A DNA stretch of 50,892 bases from CAYJAZ01 sp964371865 (GTDB lineage Bacteria > Desulfobacterota > Desulfovibrionia > Desulfovibrionales > Desulfovibrionaceae). The notes beneath the pieces are model-generated. The model searched no databases and was not told the origin of the DNA. It saw only the letters and a program-made list of their open reading frames with translations. Below, piece by piece: positions 26,586 through 34,410 of the stretch; positions within the stretch are counted from its first letter, which is position 1; each line of letters opens with the position of its first letter. The stretch spans positions 1 through 50,892 of the forward strand of contig CAYJOR010000016.1 in assembly GCA_964371865.1 (NCBI GenBank), read 5' to 3'. Position numbers and translations under genes: made by a program.

Positions 26586-26591
26586 ACTATA

Positions 26592-26617
26592 AAAAACCCT
26601 GTTTTACAGGGTTTTTA
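26592..26617 (+). terminator. terminator after the RRM gene
   Basis: AAAAACCCTG (26592-26600) and CAGGGTTTTT (26607-26616) form a tight perfect stem with a short loop, followed by T and A. Confidence 0.88.
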
Positions 26618-26696
26618 TAATGACGTTTGCTTTTTTTGAATTTACTTCGGTATTTTCAAAAAAAGTTTTCTTACTTAAAGCCTAAGAGAAAAATAT

Positions 26697-26728
26697 AAAA
26701 AGGCAAACTGTTTTTTAGTTAGCCTTTA
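26697..26728. terminator. hairpin 3' of the small membrane protein gene
   Basis: AAAGGCAAACT (26699-26709) and AGTTAGCCTTT (26717-26727) pair with one mismatch, with T-run on the plus side and A-run on the other side, so it can act in both directions. It lies 40 bases beyond the stop of the minus-strand gene. Confidence 0.6.
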
Positions 26729-26767
26729 AATTTTTAATAGGATAGAATATTTTATAAATTAAAAATT

Positions 26768-27046
26768 TTATTTATCCTTTTTCTTGAACCAGTGCGGTAG
26801 TAATAATATAGCAATAAAAATTACTACTGCAGGTAAAATAAATATTTTGATAGTGTAGCCAAAGGTTTGTTCAGTAAGATCTAGTTCAAATGAAAAAAAT
26901 CTATGAAAAACATATGCTAGAATGCACAAAACTACAGTTATAAGTCCCCATTGATACCAAGTTAAATTTACTTTGCCGCTTTTTTGTAAATACCAAGCAA
27001 AAACTGTAAAAAGTCCTAAAAAGTAACCAAACAAAAATAGATACAT
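26768..27046 (-). CDS. small three-helix membrane protein; possible RdhB-like anchor
   Basis: 92-residue protein of three hydrophobic stretches (about 1-18, 31-50, 64-85) and a basic Lys-rich end (PHWFKKKDK). The segment NLTWYQW, followed by the pattern of a second and third helix with FFSFELDLTEQTF between, reminds me of the short membrane anchors annotated as reductive dehalogenase B subunits in some deltaproteobacteria (form LTWYEW). That resemblance is from memory and no catalytic A-subunit gene is next to it, so treat it as a lead. Ribosome site is AAAGGAGTAGG on the minus strand. Confidence 0.6.
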   Translation of the reverse strand: MYLFLFGYFLGLFTVFAWYLQKSGKVNLTWYQWGLITVVLCILAYVFHRFFSFELDLTEQTFGYTIKIFILPAVVIFIAILLLPHWFKKKDK

Positions 27047-27149
27047 ACCTACTCCTTTATTCTTTCATCTATTAGAATACTAAAGCAAGTGATATTCAAT
27101 TATAAAAGTTAGCTCTAACACAAAATCTATAAATCAGTAGAGTATGAAA

Positions 27150-27193
27150 GTTGACTACAATTCTAAAAAAGTATACTTTAGAACTGTTGACTA
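27150..27193 (+). promoter_or_regulatory. direct repeats and palindrome upstream of the aminotransferase
   Basis: GTTGACTA occurs twice (27150-27157 and 27186-27193). Between them TTCTAAA (27161-27167) and TTTAGAA (27177-27183) form an inverted repeat containing a perfect palindrome AAAGTATACTTT (27168-27179). The layout suits a promoter with an operator for a dimeric repressor; it lies 130 bases upstream of the start codon. No exact -10 box matches TTGACT at 27151, so start position is uncertain. Confidence 0.4.
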
Positions 27194-27322
27194 AACAAAA
27201 GAAATACTTTGAAACATTATTTTATATCTATTAAAACAATAGAAATAATATTTTTATAAATTTGTTTTTAAAGTATATATAGATAATAATTCATAAAACT
27301 AGAAAAATTTGAGAGAGTACTT

Positions 27323-28483
27323 ATGTCTGCAATTTTCAATAAGGTGCGTTTGCTCACCCCCGGCCCGACGGATACCCCTGATAGAGTTCGCTTAGCAATG
27401 GCAATACCTATGATTCATCATAGAAAACCGGAATTTGTAAAAGTTTTAGATGAAACTCAAAAGCTTCTTCAAACACTATTCGGCACAAAAGAAGTTGTGC
27501 TTCCTCTAGCTTGCTCCGGCACAGGAGCTATGACGGCGGCAGTCCATACGCTTTTTGAAAAAGGTGAAAAAGTTCTTGTAGTTAATATAGGAAAATTTGG
27601 GGAACGCTGGACAAAAATTGCTCAAACACACGGACTTGAAGTAATAGAACACGAAAAAGATTGGGGTAAAGCAATAACCGCTCCTGAATTGGAAACTTTG
27701 CTTGACGCGAATAAAGATGTTAAGGGTGTTCTTCTTCAAATTAGTGAAACAAGTACGGGTGCACAAAATCCAATTAAAGAACTTGCAGCGGTAACACGAA
27801 AAAGAAATCTGCTCCTTGTTGCCGATGGAATTTCTGCAGTAGGAATTTCCCCTTGCCCAATGGATGAATGGGGTGTAGACTGTTTACTCACTGGTTCACA
27901 AAAAGGTTTAATGTTACCTCCTGGACTTGCTTTAATATCTTTATCAAAAAGAGCGTGGGAAAAAGCTGATAAAATTGATACAACATGTTTTTATTTCAAT
28001 CTTAAAAAAGAAAAAGAAAATTGCCTTAAAAACCAAACTTTATTTACTTCCCCTGTAACGCTTATTCTTGGATTGCATGAAGCTTTAACTATGCTTCTTG
28101 AAGATGGTTTAGAATCCGTTTATGAAAAGCAGTGGGCTCTTACTAGAATGACTCGTAAAGGTGTGCAATCTTTAGGGTTTGAACTTGCAGCGGAGGAACA
28201 CTACGCTTGGGGTGTAACCGGTTTATTTATGCCAAAAGGGCTAGATTCAAAACCAGTTGTAAAAAATATGTATGAAAAATACGGGATCATAGTGACTCAA
28301 GGGCAAGCTCCAATGGCTTCAGAAATGATTCGCATGGGGCACATGGGCTGGCTAGATTGGGCAGATATAGCAGCAGGGCTTTACGCATTAGCTGAATCTA
28401 TGAAAGAAATCTACGGAACAGAAATTCCGGCTGGATTCTTAGAAGATGCTATTAAGGAAGCTTTTACTAAAACTCCTTACTAG
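27323..28483 (+). CDS. class V PLP aminotransferase (serine/alanine-glyoxylate type)
   Basis: 386-residue soluble aminotransferase of fold type I. Opening LTPGPTDTPDRVRLAM is the family's start; the glycine-rich substrate/PLP region is CSGTGAMTAAV, the aspartate is in VADGISAVG, and the PLP lysine is in TGSQKGLM (SQK). Family members include alanine-glyoxylate, serine-glyoxylate and serine-pyruvate transaminases, and which one this is cannot be told. The end MIRMGHMGWLDWADIAAGLYAL is well conserved. Solo gene with long, palindrome-bearing 5' region; hairpins follow. Confidence 0.88.
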   Translation: MSAIFNKVRLLTPGPTDTPDRVRLAMAIPMIHHRKPEFVKVLDETQKLLQTLFGTKEVVLPLACSGTGAMTAAVHTLFEKGEKVLVVNIGKFGERWTKIAQTHGLEVIEHEKDWGKAITAPELETLLDANKDVKGVLLQISETSTGAQNPIKELAAVTRKRNLLLVADGISAVGISPCPMDEWGVDCLLTGSQKGLMLPPGLALISLSKRAWEKADKIDTTCFYFNLKKEKENCLKNQTLFTSPVTLILGLHEALTMLLEDGLESVYEKQWALTRMTRKGVQSLGFELAAEEHYAWGVTGLFMPKGLDSKPVVKNMYEKYGIIVTQGQAPMASEMIRMGHMGWLDWADIAAGLYALAESMKEIYGTEIPAGFLEDAIKEAFTKTPY

Positions 28484-28505
28484 ATAGTGTCGTCAAAATA
28501 GCCTT

Positions 28506-28628
28506 TTCGCCTTTCTGTATAAAATTTTAAGTGAATTTAGCTTTGATTATAAAGTTTATTTTACTCTCAAAAAACAAAGGCGAAGATCAAACTCCATCAT
28601 AAAAACAGATAAAGTTAAATCTTCGCCT
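28506..28628. terminator. competing hairpins between two convergent genes
   Basis: TTCGCCTTT (28506-28514) can pair with AAAGGCGAA (28576-28584), while AGGCGAAGAT (28578-28587) can pair with ATCTTCGCCT (28619-28628). The two stems share bases and exclude each other. On the minus strand the second stem is followed by TTTGTTTTTTGAG, a good terminator tract for the small minus-strand gene. Confidence 0.6.
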
Positions 28629-28662
28629 AGCTTAAAGTCATGTAAGTAATCTTTTTATAACT

Positions 28663-28974
28663 TTAACCGACCATATCGATAACAGAACCAATCATGTCAT
28701 CAACAGCTTGAACAGTTTTTGTATTTGCTTCAAAACCGTTTGCATAAATAATAGAATTTGCGCTTTCTTTTACAAAGTCTTGTTTATTCATGTCATTTTC
28801 GGAAAGCATAGGTTTTTGTGTAGTGATGTAAACTCTATTATTGTCGGAACTAAATGTTGCTTGCGTTGGGGAATAGCTATTTGTTGTTGCATTTGCAACG
28901 TTGTTAGCATATACTTGTGTAGCATCAGCGAATGCGTTCATTGCTGAATAAGAGGAAGGTGGGATATGCATCAT
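28663..28974 (-). CDS. mini flagellar basal-body rod-like protein
   Basis: 103-residue protein that combines the N-terminal half of the rod/hook family (SAMNAFADATQVYANNVANATTNSYSP) with the C-terminal helix (NSIIYANGFEANTKTVQAVDDMIGSVIDMV) and only a short stretch of about 30 residues between. FlgC and FlgB normally have longer middles, so this is either a trimmed paralog or a FlgC-like structural plug. It stands alone, not in a flagellar operon. Ribosome site AGGAG precedes the tandem ATG ATG; the first is chosen. Name avoided because the identity within the rod family is undecided. Confidence 0.75.
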   Translation of the reverse strand: MMHIPPSSYSAMNAFADATQVYANNVANATTNSYSPTQATFSSDNNRVYITTQKPMLSENDMNKQDFVKESANSIIYANGFEANTKTVQAVDDMIGSVIDMVG

Positions 28975-29182
28975 AAATTATGGTCTCCTTAATCTTATTT
29001 ATAGTTATAAGATATGAAATAAAAATTCATTTGTCAAGTCTCAATTTAAGTAATTTGGCAAATAAGCTAAATATTTTAGTGTTTTATGTGTATTGCAATA
29101 AATAAAAAAAATTACTTGATAGTTTTAATTATTTATTGTAAGTTGAGTTCAAATAATTTTACAAACTTTTGTGGAGGCATTA

Positions 29183-30181
29183 ATGAGACTTCTTCGTACA
29201 CTCGCACTTGTAGCATCTATGTTTGTATTTGCTGCATCTAATGCGCAAGCAGATAACTTTGCGCGCAAAATTGACGGTTTTGATTTCTTCGTAGACTATT
29301 CTGGTTCTATGATGCAACAACTTCCTAAAAATGACATTTTTGAAGGAAAAAAACTTGAAGCTGCTAAAGCTGTGTTAACTAAAGTTAACAGCATGATTCC
29401 TGATCTTGGTTATGAAGGTTCTTTACACACCTTCTCACCATCATCAACAGTTGTTCCTTATGCTGCTTGGGATCAAGCTTCAATGAATGCTGGTATTGAA
29501 TCTTTAAAATCATCTTTCCAAGTATTCAACCGTCGTACAGGTATGGGTAATGGTATCCTTGAATTTGCTCCTGGTTATGCTAAAATGGCTAATCCATCAG
29601 CTCTTATCATCGTTTCTGACGGTGAAAACAACGTAGGTATCGATCCAATTTCTGAAGCACGTATGCTTCTTGAAGTAAATCCTGAAATTTGCTTACACGT
29701 TATTTCTTTTGCTGACACAGCAGAAGGTCAAGCTCTTTTAGACGAACTTGCTGGTATGAAAGACTGTTCAGTTCAAGTTAAAGGTTTAGACCTTTTAGCT
29801 TCTGATGTTGATGCAGAACAGTTCGTTAAAGACGTATTCTATCACGCTGAAGATGCAATCGTTCTTCGTGGCGTAAACTTTGCTTTCGATTCTTACAGAC
29901 TTGACAGCGCTGCTAAAGCTATGTTAGATGAAGTTGCTATTCTTCTTGAAAGCGAAAACAAAAAAGTAATTCTCGAAGGTTGGACTGACTCAATCGGTAG
30001 CGAATCTTACAACAAAACTCTTTCTATGAAACGTGCAGAAGCTGTAGAAGCTTACCTTGAACAACAAGGTGTTCCTGCTGATATGCTTACAGCTATCGGT
30101 ATGGGCGAATCATACAAATACGACAACAGCACTGAACAAGGTCGTTATTTGAACCGTCGTACTGAAGTTCTCTTCAAATAG
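29183..30181 (+). CDS. vWA-OmpA envelope protein
   Basis: 332-residue exported protein: signal peptide (about 1-23, ending SNAQA), a von Willebrand A domain with MIDAS motif DYSGSM (residues 38-43; D-x-S-x-S) and IIVSDGE later, then an OmpA-type peptidoglycan-binding domain (about 232-332) with NFAFDSYRLDSAAKAML and GWTDSIGSESYNKTLSMKRA. Start at ATG 29183 because TGGAGG (29172-29177) lies just before it; a GTG at 29171 is inside that site. The vWA could bind a protein partner by metal coordination, with the OmpA domain fixing it to the cell wall. Codon bias suggests abundance. The combination on one chain is uncommon. Confidence 0.88.
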   Translation: MRLLRTLALVASMFVFAASNAQADNFARKIDGFDFFVDYSGSMMQQLPKNDIFEGKKLEAAKAVLTKVNSMIPDLGYEGSLHTFSPSSTVVPYAAWDQASMNAGIESLKSSFQVFNRRTGMGNGILEFAPGYAKMANPSALIIVSDGENNVGIDPISEARMLLEVNPEICLHVISFADTAEGQALLDELAGMKDCSVQVKGLDLLASDVDAEQFVKDVFYHAEDAIVLRGVNFAFDSYRLDSAAKAMLDEVAILLESENKKVILEGWTDSIGSESYNKTLSMKRAEAVEAYLEQQGVPADMLTAIGMGESYKYDNSTEQGRYLNRRTEVLFK

Positions 30182-30201
30182 TACCGACTTATATTGATTT
30201 C

Positions 30202-30236
30202 AAAGCCCAATACCGTTATGGTATTGGGCTTTTTTA
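30202..30236 (+). terminator. terminator after the vWA-OmpA gene
   Basis: AAAGCCCAATACC (30202-30214) and GGTATTGGGCTTT (30220-30232) form a perfect 13-base stem followed by TTTT. Confidence 0.93.
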
Positions 30237-30262
30237 TAATTTGTAATAAATAAGGGTAAATT

Positions 30263-30751
30263 ATGTCATTAAAGAAAATTTTCTCACTTTTTTTAGTTTG
30301 TTCTTTTATGCTTGTATCAATTGCAAGCGCAAACGTACTCACTTTTGGCTATGCTGATGAAGCTTCATTTGTAAAAGAACGTAAAGCTGACTTGAAAGCT
30401 ACAAAAGATGCAATGGAAAAGGTTAAAATTCAACTAGAATTAGCTATAGTTGATTTTTTAGGTAGAGTTGACGATCACGGTTCAGCAACAAAAAATAAAC
30501 CTGATATGAAACCTCATCCAAGTGGAAAAAATCATTTCTATTATTCAGAAATTGATAAATCGAATATCCAAATTGAAATTACTCCAAGTAAAAGTAAACA
30601 TGCTGATTACTTTGCGAAAATCCGCTATACTGAAGTATTTTATGAAGCGCTTTCAGAATCAAAAAGTCATAAAGATTCAGAATTTAAACGTGTATCCTCC
30701 AGAAGAATTACAGAGCTAGCTCGTTACCACAAAGGTAAATGGTACTACTAG
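30263..30751 (+). CDS. secreted hypothetical protein, 162 aa
   Basis: I do not recognise the family. The start is ATG 30263 with AAGGGT as ribosome site. The N-terminus MSLKKIFSLFLVCSFMLVSIASANV is a clear signal peptide with a cut after about residue 23. The mature part is rich in Lys and Glu (EERKADLKATKDAMEKV segment looks helical) and ends in two Trp/Tyr residues (KGKWYY). The gene follows the vWA-OmpA gene but a strong terminator separates them, so it has its own promoter or depends on read-through. Confidence 0.72.
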   Translation: MSLKKIFSLFLVCSFMLVSIASANVLTFGYADEASFVKERKADLKATKDAMEKVKIQLELAIVDFLGRVDDHGSATKNKPDMKPHPSGKNHFYYSEIDKSNIQIEITPSKSKHADYFAKIRYTEVFYEALSESKSHKDSEFKRVSSRRITELARYHKGKWYY

Positions 30752-30771
30752 GATAGAAAAAATATTTTTTC

Positions 30772-30816
30772 AAGGGAAAGAATCTTGAGTTTTTAATACT
30801 TTAGGTTCTTTCCCTT
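30772..30816 (+). terminator. terminator after the secreted hypothetical
   Basis: AAGGGAAAGAA (30772-30782) pairs with TTCTTTCCCTT (30806-30816) then TGTTGTTATTTTTT. It is another member of the GGGAAA-type hairpins. Confidence 0.8.
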
Positions 30817-30941
30817 TGTTGTTATTTTTTTGATTTGAAAAGAAAAGTAAATTCAAATATCGAAAAAACTTGAATGTTAAAAGAAATTTTGATAATTTGG
30901 AAAAAATAATCGAGGAGAAAGCTTTAAGCTTGAAGTGAATT

Positions 30942-31625
30942 ATGAGTAACGAAGATAAAAAATGCGATCAATGCGGAACTTGCTGTAGAAAAGGTGGGCC
31001 TGCAATACATGATAAAGATTTAGAATTGATTTCAAGTGGAGTTATCCGCTTAGAAGATTTAATCACATTCCGACCGGGCGAATTCGTAAGAGATGAATCT
31101 CTACAAAAAATTATTCCTCTCGAAGTTGACGTTGTAAAAATTGCATCAGCTATAAATGCGCAAGAGCACGATTGGACATGCAGATTCCTCATTCAAAAAC
31201 ATAAAGCTCACTCATGTGCTTTACACGGTAAACATCCGGCAGAATGCAGAGCTCTATACTGCAGAAATCCTGAATTTTTACTTGCCCTACCTGCTGATGG
31301 CAGACAAACACGTAAGCAATTAATCGAACATACAAAATCACCAAATTGGTGGTTAGAGCTTATTGATACACACGCTGAACAATGCGATTTAGCAAAACTT
31401 GCTGAATATGTTGTTACTGTTGATGAAGACCCAAGTGTTAAGCAATCGCTTGTTGAAATAATTTCTTTTGATAACTCTTTCAGAGAGTTAGTGCTTGAAA
31501 AAACTGATATAAAACCAGAACTTCTTCCATTTTTATTTGGCAGACCAGTACTTGGATTAATGCATCAATATAAAATTGAAGTATTTAAGACTGATAAAGG
31601 TCTACTTCTTAAAAAAGCTGGATAA
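30942..31625 (+). CDS. YkgJ-family cysteine-cluster protein
   Basis: 227-residue soluble protein opening CDQCGTCCRKGGP (residues about 8-20), the zinc/iron-binding cysteine cluster of the YkgJ family, with a second group CRFLIQKHKAHSCALHGK and CRALYC around residues 80-105. The cluster may be a metal-binding redox or regulatory site; no function has been fixed for the family. Just four bases separate it from ruvA, so it is co-transcribed with the RuvAB Holliday junction genes. The ruvC and yebC genes normally in front of ruvA are absent here. Confidence 0.85.
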   Translation: MSNEDKKCDQCGTCCRKGGPAIHDKDLELISSGVIRLEDLITFRPGEFVRDESLQKIIPLEVDVVKIASAINAQEHDWTCRFLIQKHKAHSCALHGKHPAECRALYCRNPEFLLALPADGRQTRKQLIEHTKSPNWWLELIDTHAEQCDLAKLAEYVVTVDEDPSVKQSLVEIISFDNSFRELVLEKTDIKPELLPFLFGRPVLGLMHQYKIEVFKTDKGLLLKKAG

Positions 31626-31628
31626 TTT

Positions 31629-32237
31629 ATGATAGCATATGTTGAGGGCAGATATCTAGAGCATACAGAAACGTCAGTTATAGTGCTAACAGAGGGCGGA
31701 ATTGGTTATGAACTTTTCTTGCCAAATCATGCACTTGCGCGATTACCGGCTAAAGGTGAAGTTGTAACATTCTATAGCGTCCACGTTGTTCGTGAAGATG
31801 CTGCTGAACTTTTCGGCTTTACGACTTGGGATGAAAGACAGACATTTCTTGTGCTTACCTCAATTAATAGAGTGGGAGCAAGAACGGCTATTGCAATTCT
31901 TTCAACTTTTAGTCCTGATGAGTTGCGTCAAATAGTTCTTGATAATAATAGCCTTGCACTTACTCAAGTATCTGGTATTGGTAAGAAAACAGCGCAGCAG
32001 ATCTTTCTTGACTTGCAATACAAGCTACAAGGGAGCGCAAGTTCGAGCATTGAGCTACCAAGTTCAGAATCGAATAAAGTTCTTACAGATACAATTGCAG
32101 CTCTTATAAATCTTGGTTATGCAGAAGAAGATGTTCGTCCTGTAATTAAAGAAGTGCTGAATGCAAATCCGGACTTTGATGTGACTGCGGCAATACGTGC
32201 AACTCTTAAATCGCTAGCGCAAAGTAAGAGAGCGTAA
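31629..32237 (+). CDS. ruvA: Holliday junction DNA helicase subunit RuvA
   Basis: 202 residues, standard. Tetrameric RuvA binds four-way junctions and recruits RuvB. The N-terminal OB domain opens MIAYVEGRYLEHTE; the helix-hairpin-helix domain reads TQVSGIGKKTAQQIFLDL near residue 115; the C-terminal domain III (ALINLGYAEEDVRPVIKEV) is present and contacts RuvB. ATG at 31629 follows the YkgJ stop by three bases; ruvB starts three bases after the ruvA stop, so the trio is one operon. Confidence 0.96.
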   Translation: MIAYVEGRYLEHTETSVIVLTEGGIGYELFLPNHALARLPAKGEVVTFYSVHVVREDAAELFGFTTWDERQTFLVLTSINRVGARTAIAILSTFSPDELRQIVLDNNSLALTQVSGIGKKTAQQIFLDLQYKLQGSASSSIELPSSESNKVLTDTIAALINLGYAEEDVRPVIKEVLNANPDFDVTAAIRATLKSLAQSKRA

Positions 32238-32240
32238 TCA

Positions 32241-33227
32241 ATGGCAGAACATGATTTCTCAGAAGAACATATTCGCCCCCAGAGACTTGAAGAATTTATC
32301 GGTCAAGAAGAACTGCGTGCAAATTTACGCGTCTATATAGATGCGGCAAAAGATCGCGGAACTGCTATTGATCATTTACTTTTTTATGGAAATCCCGGTC
32401 TTGGTAAAACAACGCTTGCAAGAATTATTGCTTCAGAACTTGGAGTTAATTTAGTTACAACCTCAGGTCCTGTGCTTGAGAAATCCGGTGACTTAGCGGC
32501 TATTCTTACAAATTTAAATAAGAACGATATCTTATTCGTTGATGAAATTCATAGAATGCCGATTACAGTTGAAGAAGTGCTTTACCCTGCAATGGAAGAC
32601 TTCACACTCGATCTTGTAATTGGTCAAGGGCCTGCGGCACGCACAGTTAAACTTGATATAGAGCCTTTCACACTTGTAGGAGCAACAACAAGACTTGGTC
32701 TTTTATCGTCTCCACTTCGTGATAGATTCGGAATTATTTCAAGACTTGAATTCTATACTCCAAAAGAACTTGCACTTGTTGTATCACGAGCAGCACGAAT
32801 TTTTAATATTTCAATTGAAGAACAAGCAGCTTTTGAAATAGGAAAACGTGCAAGGGGAACACCTCGTATTGCAAATAGACTTCTTAGACGTGTGCGTGAT
32901 TTCGCTTTTGCAGCAGTAAAAGGTTCAGACGAAGAAGCTCGTATTACTTTAGATATCACTAGAAATGCACTGAAAAGACTTGATATTGATGAAGAAGGTC
33001 TTGATTCAATGGATAGGCATATCCTCTCTGTCATCATAAATCACTATGATGGGGGTCCTGTAGGAGCAAAAACTCTTGCAGTTGCAGTATCAGAAGAATT
33101 AAGAACTATTGAGGATATTTACGAACCTTACCTTATTCAATGCGGATATTTAAAGCGTACTCCTCGTGGTAGAATGGCGACAGAAAAAGCGTATCGTCAT
33201 ATTGGTGGACGTCAAAACTTCTTATAA
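32241..33227 (+). CDS. ruvB: Holliday junction DNA helicase motor RuvB
   Basis: AAA+ hexameric branch-migration motor, 328 residues. Walker A FYGNPGLGKTTLAR (about residue 50), Walker B FVDEIHRM near 103 and the sensor arginine/GATTRLGLLSSPLRDRFG segment are intact. The C-terminal winged helix (GGRQNFL end) is complete. Adjacent to ruvA in the same frame of operon. No start ambiguity: ATG 32241 sits 3 bases after the ruvA stop. Confidence 0.97.
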   Translation: MAEHDFSEEHIRPQRLEEFIGQEELRANLRVYIDAAKDRGTAIDHLLFYGNPGLGKTTLARIIASELGVNLVTTSGPVLEKSGDLAAILTNLNKNDILFVDEIHRMPITVEEVLYPAMEDFTLDLVIGQGPAARTVKLDIEPFTLVGATTRLGLLSSPLRDRFGIISRLEFYTPKELALVVSRAARIFNISIEEQAAFEIGKRARGTPRIANRLLRRVRDFAFAAVKGSDEEARITLDITRNALKRLDIDEEGLDSMDRHILSVIINHYDGGPVGAKTLAVAVSEELRTIEDIYEPYLIQCGYLKRTPRGRMATEKAYRHIGGRQNFL

Positions 33228-33298
33228 AAATATTTATGATTCGTTATGATTCAATGAAGTATTTTCTCATAAAAAATCGTAAATAAGTAGGATATATT

Positions 33299-33697
33299 AT
33301 GTCAGATGAAAGAAGGTTTAAGCTTTTTGAAGATGATACTTTTTCAGAACATTTAGGAATGAAAATTGAAAGTGTTGATGGGCATAAGGCGGTGCTTTCA
33401 ATGCCTTTTGATCATAGACATAGAAACGGAATGGGAAATACTCACGGTGGCGCAATTTTTGCTTTGGCAGACATGGCTTTTGCAATAGCTTCACACGCGC
33501 ATCATGATATTATTGTAAATGCGCAGTCTTCAATTTCCTATCTTTCAGCAGGTAGGGTAGGACCTCTTTTCGCAACCGCCGAACCAGTTCAACTCGGCAG
33601 AAAATTAGTGGTTTATGAAGTAAAAGTATCTGATGCAACTGAAACTTTGGTTGCAGTAGTTACGATTACAGGTTATGTAAAAGGGCAGATAGCATAA
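33299..33697 (+). CDS. PaaI-family hotdog thioesterase
   Basis: 132-residue hotdog-fold enzyme that hydrolyses acyl-CoA thioesters; PaaI/YdiI-type substrates include phenylacetyl or other aryl/acyl-CoA. The conserved core GNTHGGAIFALADMAFAIASH carries the His-Gly-Gly-x-x motif and the following helix; the aspartate near ADMAF is the predicted catalytic acid of the family. Start at ATG 33299 after TAGGATATATT. Stand-alone, 71 bases behind ruvB and 74 bases ahead of ccmA, so it may belong to either transcript. Real substrate cannot be inferred. Confidence 0.85.
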   Translation: MSDERRFKLFEDDTFSEHLGMKIESVDGHKAVLSMPFDHRHRNGMGNTHGGAIFALADMAFAIASHAHHDIIVNAQSSISYLSAGRVGPLFATAEPVQLGRKLVVYEVKVSDATETLVAVVTITGYVKGQIA

Positions 33698-33771
33698 AAT
33701 TTAGAAATGTGTCTCAAGTCATTGATTAGAAATATTGACTATAGTATATTAAGTTCAAAAGCGAGTAGATT

Positions 33772-34410
33772 GTGTTAGAAGTAAAAAACCTTGCTAAAAA
33801 CTTTGGGAATAGACTCCTGTTTAAAAATGTGGATTTACAATTATTTCCGCAGTCTATTCATATACTCGAAGGGAAAAATGGCGTAGGGAAAAGCACTCTT
33901 TTTAAGATTATCTGTGGGTTACTTGAATCGGATGCCGGTGAAGTAAAAACGGAATTAAATCTTTCAGAAGTGGGCTATTTAGCACACGCAACTTTTCTTT
34001 ATCCTCAAATGTCTGCGCTTGAGAATCTCAAATTTTGGCATAGCATGAATACCGGAAAAACTCTTACAGAAAAAGAGTATATGACAATTCTTGAAAGTGT
34101 AGGACTTGTTAAATTTGCACATGAAAAGGTAAGAATTTTTTCTCGTGGTATGTCTCAAAAACTTACAATTGCAAGACTTCTCGCTCAAAAACCGAAGCTC
34201 TATATGCTTGATGAACCAAGTACAGGACTTGATACCGAAGCTAAAAAGTTCCTTATAGAAAAAATTCTTGAAGCAAAGCAAGAAGGCGCATGCGTATTTT
34301 GGATAAGTCACGATGTTGATAGAGATAGACAGTATGCTGATTTTATACATACAATTGAAAATAAAAGCCTTGTAACTTCCAAAGTGATTGATGAGGTGAA
34401 AAATGTTTAG
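33772..34410 (+). CDS. ccmA: heme exporter ATPase CcmA
   Basis: ATP-binding subunit of CcmABC, System I cytochrome c maturation. 212 residues starting at GTG 33772 (no good ribosome site; GCGAG is the best). Walker A LEGKNGVGKSTLFKI (residues about 33-47), the ABC signature FSRGMSQKLTIARLL and Walker B LYMLDEPSTGLD follow in order, then the H-loop histidine in WISHDVD. The gene overlaps the ccmB start by eight bases. ccmA, B, C and D are consecutive; ccmE, ccmF and ccmH are not seen in the window, so the maturation genes must be split between loci or some replaced. Confidence 0.92.
   Translation: MLEVKNLAKNFGNRLLFKNVDLQLFPQSIHILEGKNGVGKSTLFKIICGLLESDAGEVKTELNLSEVGYLAHATFLYPQMSALENLKFWHSMNTGKTLTEKEYMTILESVGLVKFAHEKVRIFSRGMSQKLTIARLLAQKPKLYMLDEPSTGLDTEAKKFLIEKILEAKQEGACVFWISHDVDRDRQYADFIHTIENKSLVTSKVIDEVKNV

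Noticed and set aside
29040..29182. A sigma-54 promoter upstream of the vWA-OmpA gene
   Set aside because: TTGGCAAATAAGC has the wrong spacing between GG and GC (7 rather than 10 bases).
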